The translations under genes and the position numbers were made by a program. This document shows, piece after piece, positions 1 through 5,294 of a stretch of 5,294 nt of DNA; the first letter of the stretch is position 1, and each line of letters begins with the position of its first letter. The stretch lies in NCBI GenBank assembly GCA_030748365.1, contig JASMME010000114.1, positions 1 to 5,294 on the forward strand, given 5' to 3'. The stretch is from Lutibacter sp. (GTDB lineage: Bacteria; Bacteroidota; Bacteroidia; Flavobacteriales; Flavobacteriaceae). The notes beneath the pieces are model-generated. The model was not told the DNA's origin, ran no database searches, and saw only the letters and a list, made by a program, of their open reading frames with translations.

Positions 1-678
1 GTGAAATACGAAAGGCGTTTAAAAAAATTACAGGTAGAGCTGATCAGGATGCAATCTTGGGTCATCGACCAGGGGGGGCGGGCGATCGTTCTTTTTGAAG
101 GGCGAGATGCCGCTGGAAAAGGAGGGGCCATTCGCCGTATTACAGAGCGAATGAACCCGCGGCATTTAAGAATTGTAGCCTTGCCCAAACCCAGTGAAGA
201 GGAGCGTACTCAATGGTATTTTCAGCGCTATATCAACCAATTTCCGAAAGCAGGAGAGATTGTCTTTTTTGACCGAAGCTGGTATAACCGGGCGGTCGTT
301 GAGCCAGTCAACGGCTTTTGTACTCCGCAGGAATATGAGGTCTTTATGAAGCAGGTCAATGAGTTTGAATCGATGATTACTGCTTCGGGAATCCGCCTGG
401 TAAAAATGTATATGTCCATTTCCAAAAAAGAACAGGCCAAACGCTTCCAGGAAATCAAGAACGATCCCTTAAAACAGTGGAAAATGACCCCGGTAGATGA
501 AAAAGCCCAGGACCTATGGGATCAGTACACCCACTATAAGGACAAGATGTTTGAAACAACAGCTGAGGGCCCAGTTCCCTGGAAGGTCATCCGTGCCAAT
601 AGGAAGACCTTTGCCCGTATAGCGGCGGTCAACCATGTGCTTGAAAGTATTCCCTATGATAAAAACCGGCCGGTGTAA
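1..678 (+). CDS. ppk2: Polyphosphate kinase 2 (PPK2 family), N-terminus possibly cut by the window
   Basis: PPK2 enzymes transfer phosphate between inorganic polyphosphate and nucleotides in the cytoplasm, usually making NTP from NDP in the single-domain class. The protein (225 residues if the GTG at base 1 is the start) is one P-loop kinase domain. The Walker A motif is GRDAAGKGG (residues 34-42) and the Walker B-type motif is FFDRSWYNRA (89-98). Between them, PRHLRIVALPKPSEEERTQW (53-72) is typical of the family. The lid helices follow at about 144-187 (EQAKRFQ, DPLKQWKMTPVD), and the PVPWKVI...NRK segment at 191-202 closes the fold. All signature residues that I can check are present, so the gene looks functional. 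The family usually has a few residues before the YERRLKKLQ-like helix, so base 1 may be an internal valine codon with the true start upstream. It points toward the AT-rich block but shares no obvious operon with it, because a terminator-like hairpin spans its stop. The PPK2 family is clear; the subclass is not settled. Confidence 0.93.
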   Translation: MKYERRLKKLQVELIRMQSWVIDQGGRAIVLFEGRDAAGKGGAIRRITERMNPRHLRIVALPKPSEEERTQWYFQRYINQFPKAGEIVFFDRSWYNRAVVEPVNGFCTPQEYEVFMKQVNEFESMITASGIRLVKMYMSISKKEQAKRFQEIKNDPLKQWKMTPVDEKAQDLWDQYTHYKDKMFETTAEGPVPWKVIRANRKTFARIAAVNHVLESIPYDKNRPV

Positions 679-700
679 TGTTGGTCTTATTCGGTTTTTT
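661..700 (+). terminator. Candidate intrinsic terminator of ppk2
   Basis: AAAAACCG (661-668) can pair perfectly with CGGTTTTT (692-699), and the run of six T (695-700) gives the expected uridine tract on the plus strand. The stop codon TAA (676-678) lies in the loop. The loop is long (23 bases) and also holds a short palindrome, ACCGGCCGGT (665-674), which could compete with the stem. A hairpin flanked by A and T runs just at a gene end supports termination here, but folding was judged by eye. Confidence 0.45.
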
Positions 701-801
701 AGGAACTGGGGATTGGCTAAGATTACAAAAGATAGCGTATGGAAAAAGATAATATTACAGTCATAAAAGCTAGCAACTAACAAGCTGTGAAAACACATTT
801 T

Positions 802-817
802 ACACGAGGCCTTGTGT
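802..817. repeat. 16-base quasi-palindrome upstream of the esterase remnant
   Basis: ACACGAGGCCTTGTGT reads as two 8-base arms that pair throughout with one G·T pair. It ends 23 bases before the ATG at 841. It could be an operator that once controlled the broken esterase gene, or chance. The rest of 679-840 shows no credible gene, RNA or mobile-element end. Confidence 0.25.
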
Positions 818-840
818 TACCTTAGAAGAAGGATCAAAAT

Positions 841-966
841 ATGAAAGAAAAAGTAGCAATACTTGTACTATTAATTTGTGCTGTTAAAGTATTTAGCTAG
901 GAATTAAAGACCGACACATTTCGGCTTTTTTATTTGGGAGGGCAATCCAATATGGATGGTTCGTTA
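841..966 (+). pseudogene. N-terminal remnant of a secreted SASA-type sialate O-acetylesterase, interrupted by TAG
   Basis: The ATG at 841 follows a purine-rich AGAAGAAGGA stretch and encodes MKEKVAILVLLICAVKVFS, a short basic start plus hydrophobic core like a signal peptide. It is stopped by TAG at 898-900. The same frame continues from 901 with ELKTDTFRLFYLGGQSNMDG. The FYLGGQSNMDG block is the hallmark N-terminal strand and GQSN motif of the SASA (sialate O-acetylesterase, SGNH-like) family, in which the serine of this block is expected to be the nucleophile. Reading TAG as a mutated CAG would give a normal ...VFSQ signal-peptide junction leading straight into the mature enzyme. After about base 966 the reading (SLATTGLRGKINLLR) no longer resembles the family, and the several hundred residues of the catalytic domain are absent, so the gene is truncated as well as interrupted. 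The right boundary is approximate. Alternatives are a 19-residue hydrophobic peptide gene followed by chance similarity, or a sequencing error at the TAG; neither explains the missing C-terminal part. The family is recognised from memory of its motif. Confidence 0.62.
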
Positions 967-1005
967 GCCACAACAGGTTTAAGAGGTAAAATTAATTTAT
1001 TAAGG

Positions 1006-1341
1006 ATGAAAAAATTAATATTAGTGATAGCCTTGGTAATTGCAAGTGCACCTATCAAAGCACAGAAAGTCTATTCAGTGGATGCCGCTTATAAAGCTGA
1101 TGTCAAGGTTTTTGTTGTAGACGCAGCCTACAAAGCTGCTCTTTTGGTATATAAAGTGGAGGCTGCTTATAAAGCTGGAGATAATGATGGTAAATGGTTT
1201 TTTACAGATGCTGCTTACAAAGCAACAAAGAAAATATATTTTGTAGATGCCGCTTATAAAGCAGATATCAAAGTTTTTGTTGTAGACGCAGCCTACAAAG
1301 CAGGTTGGAAAGACAAGTCTAAAAAGCACGTAATGTACTAA
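1006..1341 (+). CDS. Secreted DAAYKA-repeat protein, probable 7(1) septoil-knot (DUF6150) family
   Basis: The product is 111 residues. It starts with a good signal peptide, MKKLILVIALVIASAPIKAQ, probably cut after A19, so the protein should be exported. The mature part is almost entirely repeats: DAAYKA at residues 26, 39, 68, 81 and 94 and EAAYKA at 52, each preceded by an aromatic/valine strand (KVYSV, KVFVV, LVYKV, WFFT, KIYFV, KVFVV). The spacing is 13, 13, 16, 13, 13, a symmetric three-plus-three layout with the longer GDNDGKWFF linker in the middle. It ends in the basic tail AGWKDKSKKHVMY. This repeat pattern, the central NDGKWFF and the KSKKH tail match the small family I know as DUF6150 / 7(1) septoil knot, whose backbone forms a seven-crossing torus knot. 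The biochemical role of that family is not known to me. The ATG at 1006 is preferred over the in-frame TTG at 934 and ATG at 952, because only it puts the signal peptide at the N-terminus and the earlier codons belong to the esterase remnant. The gene is full length and AT-rich, and has no clear partner. Confidence 0.8.
   Translation: MKKLILVIALVIASAPIKAQKVYSVDAAYKADVKVFVVDAAYKAALLVYKVEAAYKAGDNDGKWFFTDAAYKATKKIYFVDAAYKADIKVFVVDAAYKAGWKDKSKKHVMY
1081..1136 (+). repeat. Direct repeat, copy 1, inside the knot-repeat gene
   Basis: These 56 bases encode repeat units 1-2 of the secreted repeat protein. They match 1246-1301 at 53 of 56 positions, with the last 29 bases (1108-1136) identical. Two of the three differences are silent (GCT/GCA, AAG/AAA) and one changes V to I. 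Confidence 0.9.
1246..1301 (+). repeat. Direct repeat, copy 2, inside the knot-repeat gene
   Basis: This is the second copy of the 56-base repeat, 165 bases (55 codons) downstream of copy 1, encoding repeat units 5-6. Units 3 and 4 lie between the copies and are much more diverged in DNA. The near identity of the outer units therefore suggests a recent internal duplication or gene conversion rather than protein-level constraint alone. Confidence 0.9.
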
Positions 1342-1360
1342 AGACAGTGTATGACAAAAC

Positions 1361-1386
1361 CTATACTGCATTTAAATACAGTATAG
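1361..1386. repeat. Inverted repeat between the knot-repeat gene and the methyltransferase
   Basis: CTATACTG (1361-1368) and CAGTATAG (1379-1386) are perfect 8-base arms. The 10 bases between them contain the palindrome ATTTAAAT (1370-1377), so the whole 26 bases is symmetric apart from one C/A position. There is no T-run after it, so a classical intrinsic terminator is not supported. It lies 19 bases after the repeat-protein stop and 34 bases before the methyltransferase start. It could be an mRNA 3'-end hairpin for the former or an operator for the latter. Confidence 0.5.
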
Positions 1387-1420
1387 CCTGAACATTTTCG
1401 TTAATTGAGAAAAAATAGAA

Positions 1421-2074
1421 GTGAGTATAGAAAAAGCATATAATTCTTGGGCTGGGCAATACGATACGAATAAAAATAAGACCCGTGATCTAGACACAAA
1501 AGCAACGATAGAGACTTTATCGAACTACGAGTTTAAATATGTGTTGGAGCTGGGCTGTGGAACAGGAAAGAATACTGGTTGGTTATTGAGTAAGGCTGCG
1601 CAAGTGATCGGACTTGATTTCTCTCAGGAGATGTTACATATTGCCAAAGAGAAAATTACTGATAGCAGGGCTGAATTTAAAAGAGTTGATCTTAACAAAG
1701 CCTGGGAAATCGAAAATCAATTCGCAGACCTGGTAACTTCAAGCCTTACTCTTGAACATATTGAAGATTTAAATCCTATTTTTAACCAGGCGAATCAGAA
1801 GCTTAAGGGAAACGGGCTTTTCTTTATAAGCGAATTGCATCCTTTTAAACAATATGCAGGAAGTAAAGCGAGTTTCGAGACTGAAAGAGGCCTTGAAGAA
1901 TTAACCGTCTTTACGCATCATATTTCTGACTATATAGACAGCGCTGAAAATAATGACTTTGAACTACTGGAAATAAATGAATGGTTTGATGATAATTCTA
2001 AAAAAGAAATACCAAGGCTTATATCTTTTGTGTTTAGAAAGAAAAACCAATGCCAATCTTGGTGTTGGTTATAA
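1421..2074 (+). CDS. Class I SAM-dependent methyltransferase, substrate unknown
   Basis: The 217-residue product is a cytoplasmic Rossmann-fold methyltransferase of the Methyltransf_11/25 type. Motif I, the SAM-binding loop, is LELGCGTGKNT (residues 42-52). The acidic residue that binds the SAM ribose is D66 in GLDFS. D90 in RVDL lies where the adenine-contacting acid is expected, and the motif IV region is FADLVTSSLTLEHIEDL (101-117). The N-terminal AYNSWAGQYD (6-15) is the usual YD-type entry helix of small-molecule methyltransferases. The C-terminal half (THHISDYIDSAENNDFELLEINEWFD, about 165-190, paraphrased by position) matches a recurring but uncharacterised subgroup. The start is the GTG at 1421, because an in-frame TGA at 1406-1408 excludes an upstream start and the next in-frame ATG would remove motif I. 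The last nine residues (NQCQSWCWL) look unlike a family terminus and are encoded by a hairpin. No neighbouring biosynthetic gene hints at the substrate. Confidence 0.88.
   Translation: MSIEKAYNSWAGQYDTNKNKTRDLDTKATIETLSNYEFKYVLELGCGTGKNTGWLLSKAAQVIGLDFSQEMLHIAKEKITDSRAEFKRVDLNKAWEIENQFADLVTSSLTLEHIEDLNPIFNQANQKLKGNGLFFISELHPFKQYAGSKASFETERGLEELTVFTHHISDYIDSAENNDFELLEINEWFDDNSKKEIPRLISFVFRKKNQCQSWCWL
2042..2070. terminator. Hairpin over the methyltransferase 3' end, possible terminator
   Basis: AACCAA (2045-2050) pairs with TTGGTT (2065-2070) and CCAA (2053-2056) with TTGG (2059-2062). In plus-strand RNA the intervening TG/TG forms two G·U pairs, giving an almost continuous stem, but no U-run follows. 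Read on the minus strand, the stem has a 2x2 mismatch but is followed by TTTTTCTTT (2046 downward), as expected for a terminator of transcription arriving from secA, whose stop is about 155 bases away. Which strand it serves cannot be decided by eye. Confidence 0.38.
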
Positions 2075-2118
2075 TCACCCCTATTTCCCATTTTCTAATC
2101 CCTATTTCTTATTAGACT

Positions 2119-2139
2119 AGGGAAAATTACCCTTTTTTT
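2119..2139 (+). terminator. Weak candidate terminator after the methyltransferase
   Basis: AGGG (2119-2122) and CCCT (2130-2133) form a 4-base-pair GC-rich stem with a 7-base loop, and T continues to 2139. It lies 45 bases beyond the methyltransferase stop in the convergent gap with secA. The stem is short, so this is tentative. Confidence 0.3.
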
Positions 2140-2156
2140 GGGTGGGCAAAAAAGGG

Positions 2157-2181
2157 GAAAGAAAAATAGTTGCTTTACTAT
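2157..2181 (-). terminator. Weak candidate terminator after secA
   Basis: On the minus strand, ATAGT and ACTAT (2181-2177 and 2170-2166) form a 5-base-pair AT-rich stem with a 6-base loop, followed by TTTTTCTTT (2166 downward). It lies about 45 bases past the secA stop, the right place and orientation, but the stem has little stability. Confidence 0.25.
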
Positions 2182-2225
2182 GTTTCTGTTGTCTTAAAAA
2201 CCCAGCCCAACAAGCACTAAAACCC

Positions 2226-5200
2226 CTATTCCTCCAACAACACCCAATCACCCTTAGCCAGTAGGGGAAGGGCCTGTTTGTATTTTAGGGTTTTGTTTTC
2301 TCCGCTAATAATGTTCTTAATCTTTACCCGTTCATTGCGGCCGATTTTGCGTTCGGTCCGTACAATGGTCTCCACGACCTGGGCTTCTTGTGTTCTATTG
2401 GTTTGCCCGCCCTGGGTAGGACTGTGGTAGTCCTCTTTACTCAACTGCATCTTTTCCCGTTGCTGTTTACCGGCCTGTGATACCTGGCTGGCATCCCTAG
2501 AAGGCAGTTCCCCTTTAAACAAGAAGGACAACACCTCGCGGTTAACACTGTCTAGCATGCTATTAAACAACTCAAAAGATTCAAACTTATAGATGAGCAA
2601 TGGATCTTTTTGTTCGTAGGTAGCGTTCTGTACAGACTGTTTGAGTTCGTCCATCTTTCGCAGGTGGTTTTTCCAAGTTTCATCGATGATGGCCAGGGTG
2701 ATGTTCTTTTCAAAGTCTGCTACCAGTTCCTTACCACCTGATTCATAAGCCTCCTTTAGGTTGGTCACTACCTTGAGTTCCTTGGTACCATCGGTAAAGG
2801 GCACTACAATACGCTCGTAGCGGTCACCTTGCTGCTCATAGACATCTTTGATGACTGGGTATGCCGCCTGGGCACTTCGTTCCAGTTTTTCCCGGTAGTA
2901 TTTGTACAACACCCCATACAACTGTTCGACCAGTTCCTGTTCAGACAGCGACTTAAAGCTTTCTTCGTCAAAGGGAGCACTGGTAGAGGAGAGGCGGATC
3001 AACTCAAACTCAAAGTTGGCATAGTCATCATGGGGTTTGTGCTCTCTGACCAGGGCATCACAGGTATCATAGACCATGTTTAGGATGTCTACCTGTAACC
3101 TGTCGCCGTCCAAGGCATGCCTTCTGCGTTTATAAACGACTTCGCGTTGTGAATTCATCACATCGTCGTATTCCAGGAGTCTCTTACGGACACCAAAGTT
3201 GTTTTCCTCTACTTTTTGTTGGGCGCGTTCAATGGACTTGGTAATCATGGAATGTTGGATCACTTCCCCTTCCTTTAAGCCCATACGGTCCATCATACGG
3301 GCAATTCTGTCAGAACCGAACAAACGCATCAGGTTGTCTTCCAACGACACGTAGAACTGGGAGGAGCCCGGATCACCCTGACGGCCGGCACGCCCTCTCA
3401 ACTGACGGTCAACACGACGGGAGTCATGACGTTCGGTACCGATAATGGCCAAACCACCAGCCTCTTTAACCGCATCAGAAAGTTTGATATCTGTACCCCG
3501 TCCGGCCATATTGGTCGCGATGGTTACTATGCCCGCCATTCCTGCTTCAGCCACGATATCGGCCTCTTTTTTATGCAGCTTGGCATTTAAGACATTGTGT
3601 TTGATTTTCTTGATGGAAAGCATCCTTCCCAATAGTTCGGAAATCTCAACAGAGGTGGTCCCTACCAGTACCGGACGTCCTGCGCCCACCAGTTGTTCGA
3701 TTTCTTCGATAACTGCCTGGTATTTTTCGCGCTTGGTCTTAAAGACCAGGTCTTGTCGGTCATCCCGGGCCAGTGGCCTGTTGGTAGGAATCTCTATAAC
3801 ATCCAGTTTGTAGATTTCCCAGAATTCACCCGCCTCGGTTACCGCCGTACCGGTCATTCCAGACAGTTTGCGGTACATCCTGAAATAATTCTGCAGGGTG
3901 ATGGTTGCATAGGTTTGTGTGGCCGCTTCAATCTTAACCTGTTCCTTGGCTTCGATGGCCTGGTGTAATCCGTCAGAATACCGGCGTCCTTCCATAATCC
4001 TACCGGTTTGTTCATCCACGATTTTAACCTTCCCATCCATGATTACGTATTCGATGTCCTTCTCAAAAAGCGTATAGGCTTTTAGCAATTGGTTCATCGT
4101 ATGAATCCGTTCACTTTTGATGCTGTACTCACGGAACAAGGTTTCTTTTTGTTTGGCCGCTTCTTCCGGGTTGGATACCGACTGCTCAATATGGCCAATT
4201 TCGGTACTCAGGTCGGGCAAGATAAAAAAGTCGTCCTGTTCATCACCCCCGGAGAGGTAGGCAATTCCCTTGTCCGTTAGCTCAATGGAGTTGTTCTTTT
4301 CGTCGATAACAAAATAGAGCGCTTCATCCACCTTGGGCATTTCCCGGTTGTTGTCCTGCATATAGAAGTTCTCCGTTTTTTGGAGCAATTGCTTGACCCC
4401 TTCCTGGCTCAGGTACTTGATCAGTGCCTTGCTCTTCGGTAAACCCCTGTAGACCCTTAGTAAAAGGAAACCACCTTCCTTGCTATCGCCTTCAGAGATC
4501 AGTTTTTTGGCCTCTGCCAATACACCTGTAAGCAGGCTGCGTTGGGTGGTCACCAGTTTGTCAACTCCCGGCTTTAATTCGTTGAATTCATGACGGTCAG
4601 CATTGGCGGTGGCTCCCGAAATAATCAGCGGAGTACGCGCGTCGTCAATCAGTACCGAGTCAACCTCATCTACAATGGCGTAGTTGTGGGGGCGTTGCAC
4701 CAGGTCGGTAGGCGCATGGGCCATGTTATCGCGCAGGTAATCGAAACCAAATTCATTATTGGTTCCATAAGTGATATCGGCATTATAAGCCTGTCTTCTG
4801 GCCTCTGAATTGGGAGAGTGATGGTCGATACAGTCCACCCGTAGGCCGTGAAATTCAAAGATAGGGGCCATCCAGGCAGCATCCCGCTTGGCCAGGTAGT
4901 CATTTACGGTAACCACATGTACCCCTTTGCCGGTTAGGGCATTCAGGTACACAGGTAGGGTAGATACCAGGGTCTTTCCTTCCCCGGTCATCATTTCAGC
5001 AATCTTTCCCTGATGCAGAACAGAACCACCGATCAACTGAACATCGTAGTGAATCATGTCCCAAGTAACCGCTTTGCCCTGGGCATCCCAGGTATTGGAC
5101 CAAACCGCTTTTTCACCCTCAAGTGAAATATGCTCCCTGCTGCCCGATAATTCCCGGTCAAATACAGTAGCTGTTACCCTTAGGCTGTCTTGTTCAGTAA

Positions 5201-5294
5201 AACGCCGGGCGGTTTCCTTGACCACAGCAAAGGCCTCCGGCATCAATTCTTGCAATACCTTTTCAGCAATTTTATATCCCTCATCTTCCAGCTC
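2226..5294 (-). CDS. secA: Protein translocase ATPase subunit SecA, N-terminus outside the window
   Basis: SecA is the ATPase motor that drives unfolded preproteins through the SecYEG channel in the inner membrane. The frame is open to the right edge ([13 protein letters not shown] precedes the TTG at 5255), so about the first 100 residues are missing. Residues here are numbered from that TTG, giving 1009. Visible parts in order: Walker A MTGEGKT (89-95), VNDYLAKRD (117-125), FDYLRDNM (171-178), the DEVD Walker B box (196-199), the preprotein cross-linking region (about 210-400), [20 protein letters not shown] (413-432), [12 protein letters not shown] (467-478), [10 protein letters not shown] (581-590), the arginine-finger motif [17 protein letters not shown] (618-634), [14 protein letters not shown] (695-708) and the helical scaffold and wing up to about 910. 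The spacing from DEVD to VDEQTGR is about 90 residues longer than in E. coli SecA as I remember it. The tail reads [19 protein letters not shown] and ends WVLLEE. It keeps the KIGRN anchor but lacks the usual CPCGSGKKxKxCH zinc site. All ATPase motifs in view are intact. Confidence 0.98.
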   Translation of the reverse strand, partial: ELEDEGYKIAEKVLQELMPEAFAVVKETARRFTEQDSLRVTATVFDRELSGSREHISLEGEKAVWSNTWDAQGKAVTWDMIHYDVQLIGGSVLHQGKIAEMMTGEGKTLVSTLPVYLNALTGKGVHVVTVNDYLAKRDAAWMAPIFEFHGLRVDCIDHHSPNSEARRQAYNADITYGTNNEFGFDYLRDNMAHAPTDLVQRPHNYAIVDEVDSVLIDDARTPLIISGATANADRHEFNELKPGVDKLVTTQRSLLTGVLAEAKKLISEGDSKEGGFLLLRVYRGLPKSKALIKYLSQEGVKQLLQKTENFYMQDNNREMPKVDEALYFVIDEKNNSIELTDKGIAYLSGGDEQDDFFILPDLSTEIGHIEQSVSNPEEAAKQKETLFREYSIKSERIHTMNQLLKAYTLFEKDIEYVIMDGKVKIVDEQTGRIMEGRRYSDGLHQAIEAKEQVKIEAATQTYATITLQNYFRMYRKLSGMTGTAVTEAGEFWEIYKLDVIEIPTNRPLARDDRQDLVFKTKREKYQAVIEEIEQLVGAGRPVLVGTTSVEISELLGRMLSIKKIKHNVLNAKLHKKEADIVAEAGMAGIVTIATNMAGRGTDIKLSDAVKEAGGLAIIGTERHDSRRVDRQLRGRAGRQGDPGSSQFYVSLEDNLMRLFGSDRIARMMDRMGLKEGEVIQHSMITKSIERAQQKVEENNFGVRKRLLEYDDVMNSQREVVYKRRRHALDGDRLQVDILNMVYDTCDALVREHKPHDDYANFEFELIRLSSTSAPFDEESFKSLSEQELVEQLYGVLYKYYREKLERSAQAAYPVIKDVYEQQGDRYERIVVPFTDGTKELKVVTNLKEAYESGGKELVADFEKNITLAIIDETWKNHLRKMDELKQSVQNATYEQKDPLLIYKFESFELFNSMLDSVNREVLSFLFKGELPSRDASQVSQAGKQQREKMQLSKEDYHSPTQGGQTNRTQEAQVVETIVRTERKIGRNERVKIKNIISGENKTLKYKQALPLLAKGDWVLLEE

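Noticed and set aside
739..780. Thirteen-codon frame starting near 'atggaaaaagataat'.
   Set aside because: It is too short, has no convincing ribosome-binding site or homology, and is not supported by context.
228..798. Minus-strand frames opposite ppk2 and its downstream gap.
   Set aside because: They show no family resemblance and overlap the clear PPK2 coding sequence.
906..931. Terminator-like hairpin ACCGA...TCGG followed by CTTTTTT after the 19-codon peptide.
   Set aside because: The stem is only 4-5 pairs with a mismatch, and the bases encode the conserved DTFRLFYLGG part of the esterase remnant, which explains them better. A real role in termination today is not excluded.
934..1005. 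N-terminal extension of the repeat protein from TTG 934 or ATG 952.
   Set aside because: It would place 24 or 18 esterase-like or unrelated residues ahead of a clean signal peptide. ATG 1006 is the better start.
1081..1301. Repeats considered as a CRISPR array or tandem non-coding repeat.
   Set aside because: The units are 39-48 bases, in frame, varied, and encode one protein with a signal peptide. There are no unique spacers between constant repeats.
1075..1371. Minus-strand reading frame of 98 codons opposite the repeat gene.
   Set aside because: It is the mirror of the DAAYKA repeats (its own FVGCVYNKN repeats are reverse-complement artefacts), with no recognisable domain.
679..2225. Search for a transposase, integrase, tRNA, toxin-antitoxin pair or anti-phage system in the AT-rich block.
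   Set aside because: None of their motifs or structures are visible. The repeat protein and the methyltransferase have separate signals and no known functional link.
2829..4903. Several 60-122-codon reading frames overlapping secA on either strand.
   Set aside because: They lie within a strongly conserved gene, have no recognisable domains, and fit chance open frames in higher-G+C DNA.
5253..5255. TTG at 5255 as the secA start codon.
   Set aside because: The frame continues upstream to the window edge with SecA-like residues, and the family has about 100 more N-terminal residues, so this codon is an internal leucine.

Overview
The window looks like a chromosomal segment of a member of the Bacteroidota, most likely a flavobacterium. 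The evidence is a SecA with the long insertions and the zinc-free C-terminal tail I associate with that group, a secreted DAAYKA-repeat protein of a family common there, and a 'FYLGGQSNMDG' esterase remnant of Bacteroidota type. This placement rests on recalled family features, not on a search.

Layout, left to right. Bases 1-678 (+) encode a polyphosphate kinase 2 (PPK2) that may begin before the window. Its stop codon lies inside a terminator-like hairpin. Bases 679-840 hold no gene that I can support, only a 16-base quasi-palindrome just before the next start. Bases 841 to about 966 (+) are the N-terminal remnant of a secreted sialate O-acetylesterase (SASA-type) gene, broken by an in-frame TAG and then losing similarity to the family. 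At 1006-1341 (+) is a small secreted protein with six DAAYKA-type repeats, which I assign to the 7(1) septoil-knot (DUF6150) family. Bases 1342-1420 contain a strong inverted repeat. Bases 1421-2074 (+) encode a class I SAM-dependent methyltransferase. Bases 2075-2225 are a convergent intergenic gap with weak terminator-like hairpins. From 2226 to the right edge, on the minus strand, runs secA, whose N-terminus lies outside the window.

ppk2 and secA are conserved housekeeping-type genes with relatively high G+C. Hand counts of single 60-base lines give 36/60 at 61-120 (ppk2) and 41/60 at 3361-3420 (secA). The block between them is visibly AT-rich (18/60 at 1201-1260). It also holds a broken gene, a repeat protein and a methyltransferase of unknown substrate. 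It reads as an accessory cassette between two core genes. I see no transposase, integrase, tRNA, CRISPR array or defence operon. I found no convincing multi-gene undescribed system. The most interesting items are the knotted-repeat protein, the esterase pseudogene that runs in frame into it, and the internal DNA duplication in the repeat gene.
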